Assembly (NCBI GenBank): GCA_937870685.1 | Contig: CALMZX010000138.1 | Coordinates: 1 to 37,471 of the forward strand | Origin: an uncultured Alphaproteobacteria bacterium | Lineage (GTDB): Bacteria; Pseudomonadota; Alphaproteobacteria; Rhizobiales; Aestuariivirgaceae | DNA length: 37,471 nt | Direction of reading: 5' to 3' | Shown: positions 31,868 through 37,471 of the stretch, one piece after another | How positions within the stretch are numbered: position 1 is the stretch's first letter | Layout of the letters: each line of letters starts with the position of its first letter | The notes under the pieces: generated by a model | Databases searched by the model: none | Told to the model about the DNA's origin: nothing | Seen by the model: only the letters and a program-made list of their open reading frames with translations | Made by a program: the position numbers and the translations under genes

Positions 31868-32857
31868 TCAGACCTTCACGGGCTTTCCCGTCTTCCAGCT
31901 TTCGGTTGCCGCATCCGCGAGGATCTGCGCCTGCAACCCGTCAAAACCGTTCGGCTTGGGATCGCGGTTGCCGCTCTCGACAGCCGTGATGAAACTGTTG
32001 AGTTCGTTTGAATAGGCCTGGAAGTAGCGTTCGAGGAAGAAGTTCTGGATCGGATCGGCCTGGGTGCCGGCGGCACTGTGCAGTTCCACCGTGGTGTTGT
32101 GGATGTTGCTGGCCGAAAGCATGCCCTTCGCCCCATGCACTTCCATGCGCTGGTCATAACCGTAGGTGGCGCGGCGCGAATTGGTGATGACCGCAATGCG
32201 GCCCGACTTGGTCTGCATCTGCACGGCGGCGGTGTCGACGTCACCCGCCTCGCCGATGGCCTTGTCCACCAGCGACGAACCCAGCGCATTCACCACCACG
32301 AACTCCTCGCCCATCAGGAAGCGGGCCATGTCGAAGTCATGGATCATCATGTCACGGAACAACCCACCCGATCCCTTCACATATTCGGCAGGCGGCGGGG
32401 AAGGATCGCGGCTGATCACCGTCACCATCTCGACATCGCCCACGGCCCCGGCGCGCACGCGGCGCTCCAGTTCGGCGAAGTTTGGGTCAAAGCGGCGGTT
32501 GAAGCCGATCATCAGCGTGGACTTGTTCTTCTCCACCACCTTCAGTGTCTGGTGGATCATCTCCACCGACAGCGACACCGGCTTTTCGCACATGATGGCC
32601 TTGCCGTTGTTGGAGGCGGCCTGGATCTGCGCGGCGTGGAAACCGGTGGGCGAGCCGATGAGCACTGCATCCACATCCTTGGCCTTCATGATCTCATCGA
32701 CCGAGGCAACCTTGGCGCCGTGCTTGGCGGCCAGTTCTTCCGCGGCCTTGGGCATGGCGTCGGCGATGTAGGCCAGCTTTGCCTTGGGGTTCGCGGCAAT
32801 GGTCGCCGAGTGCACTTTGCCGATGCGGCCTGCGCCGATCACGCCAAACTTGATCAT
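31868..32857 (-). CDS. iolG: Inositol 2-dehydrogenase-like oxidoreductase (Gfo/Idh/MocA)
   Basis: NAD-dependent oxidation of myo-inositol to 2-keto-myo-inositol or a related sugar alcohol. The 329 residues have GAGRIG (8-13), the EKP motif (91-93) with catalytic lysine K92, and the inositol-dehydrogenase phrase GGLFRDMMIHDFDMARFL (164-181) with D174 as a probable catalytic residue. It lies 37 bases downstream of a ferredoxin reductase gene on the same strand and no other inositol genes are near, so inositol is likely but other polyols are possible. Confidence 0.85.
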   Translation of the reverse strand: MIKFGVIGAGRIGKVHSATIAANPKAKLAYIADAMPKAAEELAAKHGAKVASVDEIMKAKDVDAVLIGSPTGFHAAQIQAASNNGKAIMCEKPVSLSVEMIHQTLKVVEKNKSTLMIGFNRRFDPNFAELERRVRAGAVGDVEMVTVISRDPSPPPAEYVKGSGGLFRDMMIHDFDMARFLMGEEFVVVNALGSSLVDKAIGEAGDVDTAAVQMQTKSGRIAVITNSRRATYGYDQRMEVHGAKGMLSASNIHNTTVELHSAAGTQADPIQNFFLERYFQAYSNELNSFITAVESGNRDPKPNGFDGLQAQILADAATESWKTGKPVKV

Positions 32858-32894
32858 TGTCTTGTGTCTCCGTTGAACTGTGGTGAAATGTGAT

Positions 32895-34115
32895 TTAGCG
32901 GATCAGCGCCTTGAGTGGCTGGGCGGGGTCGGCGAGCACGTCCTTGGGTGGTTTCACGCCCTTGGCGATCATCATTTCCGCCATCTTGATGTCGCGCGAG
33001 ATGGCATTGCCCGGCCCGATGCCGCTGGCCCCCGTGATCGTGCCGTCTTCGGCAAGGTGGAACAGAACAAGCGTTTCCGGGCTGGCCTGGCGCGCCACTG
33101 TCACCGGCCCCATGTCGGCCATTCCGGCGATCTGTAGCCCGAGTTCATACTGGTCGGACCAGAACCACGGCACGGTAACATTCTGCTTGTCACCGCCCAG
33201 CATGTTTTCGGCAGCCGTCGCCGCCTGGTCCTGGGCCGAACGCCAGGCTTCGAGACGGATACGGCGGTTGCCGAGCTTCGCGTGCACAAACGAGGCGCAG
33301 TCACCTGCGGCGTAAATGTCGGGATCGGAGCTGCACATGTGATCATCGCAGGCAATGCCGTTGTCGATCGTGAGGCCCGCCTCTTTCGCCAGCGTGATTT
33401 CCGGCGAAGCACCAATTCCGGCGATGATGGTGTCGGCGGGCAGCACCCGGCCATCCGCCAGATGAACGGCCTCTGCTGAAAGATGGGACAGCGCCGTTGC
33501 GGTGAGCATGGTGACACCACCCGCCACGTGGCGGTCATGGACGATCTTCGCAATGGCCTCGGGAACACCCCGCATCAGGATGCGGGGCTGTGCCTCCACC
33601 AGTGTCACCTCGCAGCCCTTCTTGGCGGCGGAAGAGGCCAGTTCCAGGCCGATGAAGCCGCCGCCGATGATGACAATCTTCTTGCCGGGCACAAAGCGCT
33701 GGCGCAGCAGCAGCATGTCGTCCTGGTTGCGCAGTAGCAGGGCATGTTCGCCCCCGGGGATGGGAAGCCTGCGTGGCTTCGCGCCTGTGGCGATCAGCAG
33801 TTTGTCATAGGGCAGGACGCGGCCATCGGCGAGCCGGACGGATTTGGTTGCCCGTTCGATGGCCGTTGCGGCAACGCCGCTGATCACCTCGGCCTTGAGT
33901 GAAGCCACAATGCCCTCATCCAGCAGCCATACCGGCTCCGGCGTGCTTTCGGCGAGGATCGAGGCTTTTGACAGGGGCGGACGGTCGTAGGGCAGAAGCG
34001 CTTCGTCCCCCACCAGCGTGATGGCGCCTTCATAGCCGTTGGCGCGCAGATTGATGATGGCCCGGGCACCTGCCATGCCGGCGCCGATGATGACGATTCT
34101 GGAAATGTTGGTCAT
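32895..34115 (-). CDS. NAD(P)H-dependent ferredoxin reductase (FAD, two-dinucleotide-fold)
   Basis: Flavoprotein of 406 residues, of the type that passes electrons from NAD(P)H to a [2Fe-2S] ferredoxin or rubredoxin for oxygenases and cytochrome P450s. FAD-binding VIIGAGMAGARA near 8-19, PYDRPPLSKA typical of this branch, NAD-binding IIGGGFIGLELA near 148-159, and IYAAGDCA near 277. No ferredoxin or oxygenase is encoded beside it. Start ATG at 34115; the 180 bases before the divergent DUF4126 gene hold no recognised element. Confidence 0.9.
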   Translation of the reverse strand: MTNISRIVIIGAGMAGARAIINLRANGYEGAITLVGDEALLPYDRPPLSKASILAESTPEPVWLLDEGIVASLKAEVISGVAATAIERATKSVRLADGRVLPYDKLLIATGAKPRRLPIPGGEHALLLRNQDDMLLLRQRFVPGKKIVIIGGGFIGLELASSAAKKGCEVTLVEAQPRILMRGVPEAIAKIVHDRHVAGGVTMLTATALSHLSAEAVHLADGRVLPADTIIAGIGASPEITLAKEAGLTIDNGIACDDHMCSSDPDIYAAGDCASFVHAKLGNRRIRLEAWRSAQDQAATAAENMLGGDKQNVTVPWFWSDQYELGLQIAGMADMGPVTVARQASPETLVLFHLAEDGTITGASGIGPGNAISRDIKMAEMMIAKGVKPPKDVLADPAQPLKALIR

Positions 34116-34294
34116 GGGCGGCTCATATCGGCCATTGTCCGGTCCGGTTCAACGCATTCCGCTTCCGGTGACGCCGCAGGGGTATCACGAAGTAGAATTA
34201 ACGTTCCTGATTTTGCAGATCATAGAACAATAATTCCACCACATAGTCAAGCCGCTGTTTCCGTTCCACGCGCAAAACGATTATGAGGGATGGC

Positions 34295-34876
34295 ATGACT
34301 GATGTTCTGGCATATGCCCTGCCCGTGGCCCTGGGCGTGGGGCTGGCGGCGGCGGCAGGGTTCCGGGTGTTCCTGCCCCTCCTGCTGATGGGGCTTGCGG
34401 TCAAGGGCGGCTATCTCCCTGTCTCCGGCGACTTCCTGTGGGTCGCCTCCACTCCGGCGCTGATCATGCTGGCCGTGGCCGCTGTCACGGAAGTTTTCGC
34501 CTACTACGTGCCGGTGCTCGACAACCTTCTCGACGGCATTGCCGGTCCAACGGCCGTTGGCGCGGGCATTGCCATCTCTGCCGCCGTCATGGGCGACTTC
34601 CCGCCGATGTTGAAGTGGACTCTCGCCATCATCGCGGGCGGCGGTGCCGCAGCCGCGACCCAAGGCGCCACTACGCTGTTGCGCGGCACCTCGACGGTGT
34701 TGACGGGTGGTCTCGGCAACCATGCCGTGGCGACGGGGGAAATCATCGGGGCCATCGGGATGACGCTGCTGGCGCTGCTTCTGCCCTACCTCGCCGCGCT
34801 GGCGGCGATTGTCTTCATCATCATCGCCTGGCGCATGATCCTGCGGCGCAGGCGCAAGCCGGCGGCACCCGTCTGA
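34295..34876 (+). CDS. DUF4126-family membrane protein
   Basis: A 193-residue membrane protein (197 if it starts at the ATG at 34283) with about five hydrophobic helices and the family phrases GLAAAAGFRVFLPLL, STPALIMLAVAAVTEVFAYYVP and TQGATTLLRGTSTVLTGGLGN. The family is widespread and of unknown function. I chose 34295 because GAGGGA precedes it. It lies five bases before the THUMP methyltransferase gene. Confidence 0.85.
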   Translation: MTDVLAYALPVALGVGLAAAAGFRVFLPLLLMGLAVKGGYLPVSGDFLWVASTPALIMLAVAAVTEVFAYYVPVLDNLLDGIAGPTAVGAGIAISAAVMGDFPPMLKWTLAIIAGGGAAAATQGATTLLRGTSTVLTGGLGNHAVATGEIIGAIGMTLLALLLPYLAALAAIVFIIIAWRMILRRRRKPAAPV

Positions 34877-34880
34877 CCCC

Positions 34881-36032
34881 ATGGCCAAAAACATGACAGC
34901 CCATCCCGCGGCCAAGGGCACAGACGCGTCCTTCGACATCTTTCTGGTCGCCATTCCGGGGCTCGAGCGGACCCTGGAAGAAGAGGCCCGCGCGCAAGGC
35001 TTCCGAGTGGTGAACCGTGAAGCTGGCGGCGTGACGGTGCGCGGGGCTTGGCCGGATGTCTGGCGCGCCAACCTCGTGCTGCGCGGCGCAAGCCGGGTGC
35101 TGGCCCGTATCGAGTCATTCCGCGCGAGCCACCTGGCCCAGCTCGACAAGCGCGCCCGTGCCTTTCCCTGGGGCGATGTCTTGCGCAAGGACGTACCTGT
35201 CTCGGTCGAAGCCAGTTGCCGCAAATCGAAGATCTATCACAGCGGCGCCGCAGCCCAGCGCATCGCCACCGCCATTCATGAGGAGCTGGGCGCAACGATC
35301 AGCGATGACGCAGACGTCGCCGTGAAGCTGCGCATCGACAAGGATGTCTGCACCCTGAGCCTTGATACCTCTGGCGGGCTTCTGCACAAGCGCGGTTCCA
35401 AGCAGGCCATGGCGAAAGCACCCTTGCGGGAAACCATGGCCGCACTGCTGCTGCGCGAATGTGGCTTCCGTGGTGCCGAACCTGTTCTTGACCCCATGTG
35501 CGGCTCCGGCACCTTTGTCATTGAGGCCGCGGAATGGGCATTGGGACTTGCAAGCGGGCGCAACAGGCTTTTCGCATTCGAGCAACTTGCGGGCTTTGAT
35601 CCGCTGGCGTGGCAGGCCATGAAGGCGGCACACGCGGGTGTGTCTTCCTCCGCACTCCTGTTTTGCGGCTCGGACCGTGACGCCGGTGCCATCTCTGCGT
35701 CACAGGCCAACGCCGAACGTGCAGGCGTTTCCGCCAACACACGATTCGTGCAGCGCGCTGTCAGTGAGATTGCGCCTCCCGATGGGCCCCCCGGACTCGT
35801 GATGATCAATCCGCCCTACGGCCTGCGCATTGGCGACAGGGCGGCGCTGACCGATCTCTACACCGCCCTGGGTCGGGTTCTGCGTGAGCGCTTCTCGGGC
35901 TGGCGGGTTGGCCTCTTCACGCCGGATGAATCACTCGCCCGCGCCACGGGACTGCCGTTCAAGGGAAAGCCGCTCACGGTCAATCACGGCGGCCTGCGCG
36001 TCCGGCTGTGGCGGTCAGAAACGCTTTCGTAA
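34881..36032 (+). CDS. THUMP-domain class I RNA methyltransferase (RlmL N-terminal-like)
   Basis: SAM-dependent methyltransferase of 383 residues. The first 170 residues contain a THUMP RNA-binding domain; motif I-like DPMCGSGTF lies at 204-212, and the catalytic MINPPYG (308-314) is the signature of N6-adenine or N2-guanine base methylation. The arrangement matches the N-terminal half of RlmL (23S rRNA m2G2445) or archaeal tRNA m2G6 enzymes. Its stop lies four bases before the convergent lipase gene. Confidence 0.9.
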   Translation: MAKNMTAHPAAKGTDASFDIFLVAIPGLERTLEEEARAQGFRVVNREAGGVTVRGAWPDVWRANLVLRGASRVLARIESFRASHLAQLDKRARAFPWGDVLRKDVPVSVEASCRKSKIYHSGAAAQRIATAIHEELGATISDDADVAVKLRIDKDVCTLSLDTSGGLLHKRGSKQAMAKAPLRETMAALLLRECGFRGAEPVLDPMCGSGTFVIEAAEWALGLASGRNRLFAFEQLAGFDPLAWQAMKAAHAGVSSSALLFCGSDRDAGAISASQANAERAGVSANTRFVQRAVSEIAPPDGPPGLVMINPPYGLRIGDRAALTDLYTALGRVLRERFSGWRVGLFTPDESLARATGLPFKGKPLTVNHGGLRVRLWRSETLS

Positions 36033-36036
36033 AACG

Positions 36037-37242
36037 TCACGGACAGGAACGCGGCACGCCAGCCCCTGCCAGACGCTCAGCGATCCATGACACCGCGCTG
36101 GCCGATCCGAACTTCGCCGAGGTGCCGTGCCCGCGGCCTGGCAATGTCACGTACTTGATGCGCGCGCCCCTGGCGCAGCCATTGGCGATCACCTGCCGCG
36201 TTACTGCCGGCCTGACGATGTCGTCGGACTCACCCTGCACGATCAACAGCGGCACGGAGGTTGACGGCACGGTGATGGAGTTGTCGCGCATGGCTGCATC
36301 CCACCCCCTGACCTTGCCTGGATCATTCAGCAGGAATTGCCGGCCCAGCTTCTTCTGGGCCTTGAGCACAGCGATCTGCCCCTCCACGGTATCAATGCAC
36401 TGGCGGTTGATGGTGAGTATGGCAGCAAGCGAAGCTTCGCTTGCAATGTCACGCAACGACAGTCCGTACTTGACGGCCCATGATTGCAAGGTGAAGGCGG
36501 CCAGAACGCGGCCCTCAACCGAATCGATGTCGGCCAGCAACAGGCGCCGCAAGTCCGTCGGAGGTGCGATGGCCGCAGCACCCTTGATCTGCAGTTCCGG
36601 CGCATAGCGGCTCGCGATTTGCGCCGCGAAGAGGGCTGCATGCCCGCCCTGGGAGTAACCCCACAGTGCAACATCGTTGCCGGCACCCGCTGCCGGAATG
36701 TTCCGTGCTGCCCTTGCGGCGTCGAGCATGGCATGGGCTTGCCCTTTGCCAACCAGGTATCCGATGGGCCCCGGCGTGCCGAGACCGGGATAGTCGGTGG
36801 CAACTACCACATAGCCAAGTCCGACCAGCTCATTGATGCCGAGAATGGATGAGTGGGGCCGCGCCTGTAGTGAGGGAGCACAACGGCGGGCCGTACCCAC
36901 GGTTGGATGGGCCCAGCTGACAATCTTGCGGGCGGAGGGCTGTGCCGTGGCAACGGTCGACGCAATGACCATGCCCGAACTGACGATGGGGCGGCCTGCA
37001 ACATCCCGGGTGCTGTAGAGAATGCGCCACGCCCTCGCGCGGTAGAGGGGCGGCATCGACAGGCTTTCGACCTTGAGGAGCGTGCCGGGAGGCCGCGCCG
37101 CATCCGCAAGGGAGGCATCATAGAACGAGGCCTCCGGTGGTTTCGCCACAGAGGTCGTGGCAGCCATGGGCAGGACGCAGAGAATGAAGGCGTAAAGCCA
37201 TTTGATCATCCATGACGGCGGCGCGGCGTTTCGTCGTGTCAT
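36037..37242 (-). CDS. Secreted lipase-like alpha/beta hydrolase
   Basis: Probable exported esterase of the secretory-lipase (LIP) family. With the first codon taken as the GTG at 37254, the nucleophile is S201 in GYSQGGHAA, the acid D344/D345 in QGESDDIV, and the histidine H376 in GRGHGTS. A hydrophobic N-terminal segment ending AATTSVA indicates secretion. I list the ATG at 37242 (401 residues); ATG 37209 and GTG 37254 are alternatives, and none has a perfect ribosome-binding site. The substrate is unknown. Confidence 0.83.
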   Translation of the reverse strand: MTRRNAAPPSWMIKWLYAFILCVLPMAATTSVAKPPEASFYDASLADAARPPGTLLKVESLSMPPLYRARAWRILYSTRDVAGRPIVSSGMVIASTVATAQPSARKIVSWAHPTVGTARRCAPSLQARPHSSILGINELVGLGYVVVATDYPGLGTPGPIGYLVGKGQAHAMLDAARAARNIPAAGAGNDVALWGYSQGGHAALFAAQIASRYAPELQIKGAAAIAPPTDLRRLLLADIDSVEGRVLAAFTLQSWAVKYGLSLRDIASEASLAAILTINRQCIDTVEGQIAVLKAQKKLGRQFLLNDPGKVRGWDAAMRDNSITVPSTSVPLLIVQGESDDIVRPAVTRQVIANGCARGARIKYVTLPGRGHGTSAKFGSASAVSWIAERLAGAGVPRSCP

Positions 37243-37298
37243 GTCGAAGTGCACTTCCCCGCTGATCTGGCCCGATGATCTGGATGGCCAAGACTACC

Positions 37299-37427
37299 AT
37301 GCCCCTTTTCGGGCGGGGGAGGAAGGACCCCGGGAAACACAAAGGCAAACACAAGGACAAGCGCAAGGGCAAACACAAAACCCGCCGTGCATCTCTGCAG
37401 CGGCGGGTTTCGGGAGTTCGTGAATGA
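37299..37427 (+). CDS. Tiny lysine/histidine-rich open frame (doubtful)
   Basis: A 42-codon frame starting MPLFGRGRKDPGKHKGKHK and continuing KDKRKGKHKTRR. The repeats come from a 12-base tandem-like unit and the frame runs through the terminator of the rRNA operon; no ribosome-binding site is visible. Basic KHK-repeat proteins do exist, but this could equally be repeat DNA. Confidence 0.25.
   Translation: MPLFGRGRKDPGKHKGKHKDKRKGKHKTRRASLQRRVSGVRE
37335..37380. repeat. Imperfect 12-base tandem repeat
   Basis: Three to four degenerate copies of a unit like ACACAAGGGCAA (seen as ACACAAAGGCAA, ACACAAGGACAA, GCGCAAGGGCAA and a partial ACACAAAAC). It lies directly against the terminator hairpin downstream of the 5S rRNA. 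Confidence 0.7.
37378..37410 (-). terminator. Terminator of the rRNA operon
   Basis: On the minus strand AAACCCGCCG pairs with CGGCGGGTTT around a 13-base loop and is followed by TTTTGTGTTTG. It lies about 37 bases after the 5S end with no tRNA between. Confidence 0.88.
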
Positions 37428-37446
37428 AGTTTGAGCTGTCTTTCGC

Positions 37447-37471
37447 AGGCCTGGCAGCGACCTACTCTTCC
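37447..37471 (-). rRNA. 3' end of 5S rRNA (partial, continues beyond the right edge)
   Basis: The last bases on the minus strand read GGAAGAGTAGGTCGCTGCCAGG, the conserved 3' end of bacterial 5S rRNA. The exact 3' boundary is approximate. Confidence 0.82.

Noticed and set aside
31651-31989. 112-codon plus-strand frame downstream of the tRNA
   Set aside because: It runs into the antisense of the iolG-like gene and has no recognisable protein features.

Overview
The window looks like a chromosomal piece of a denitrifying alphaproteobacterium (GC-rich, dense overlapping operons, NorCBQDEF gene order, alphaproteobacterial-type initiator tRNA). The class is an inference from gene content and codon style; nothing in the window proves the genus.

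Left part (1-9810, minus strand): a nitrous oxide reductase operon of the clade II, Sec-exported type, read nosZ - two dihaem cytochromes c - nosB-like membrane protein - nosD - nosG - nosH - nosF - nosL - nosY (nosY runs off the left edge). There is no nosR or nosX. Middle part (about 10.0-20.4 kb): a DUF2946-like secreted protein, a PCuAC copper chaperone, an unknown secreted four-cysteine protein, a SCO/SenC copper protein in an operon with menG/ubiE and menA (menaquinone synthesis), a DNR/NnrR-type Crp-Fnr regulator, and a complete nitric oxide reductase operon norCBQDEF. Four TTGA-N6-T(C/T)AA type palindromes lie at the nosZ/copper, four-cysteine, sco/regulator and norC promoters, and the regulator carries the ExxSR recognition helix expected to read TTGA half-sites. 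Together this is an NO to N2O to N2 respiratory island with its copper supply, regulator and probably its quinone.

Second region (20.66-30.88 kb): two divergent blocks. The minus-strand block holds a glycine-betaine/proline-type ABC importer (proX, a hairpin terminator, proW, proV) followed by two short-chain dehydrogenases. The plus-strand block holds DHDPS-family lyase - GntR/FCD regulator - second DHDPS-family lyase - aldehyde dehydrogenase - FAD amine/amino-acid oxidase, with 4-base overlaps. A C-terminal remnant of an enolase-superfamily (MR/MLE) enzyme follows. The logic resembles hydroxyproline or proline-betaine catabolism, but the exact substrate is unknown.

Right part (31.4-37.5 kb): initiator tRNA-Met with a strong terminator, an iolG-like dehydrogenase with an NAD-dependent ferredoxin reductase, a DUF4126 membrane protein, a THUMP-domain RNA methyltransferase, a secreted lipase-like hydrolase, and at the right edge the 3' end of a 5S rRNA with its terminator, i.e. 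the end of an rRNA operon lying mostly outside the window.
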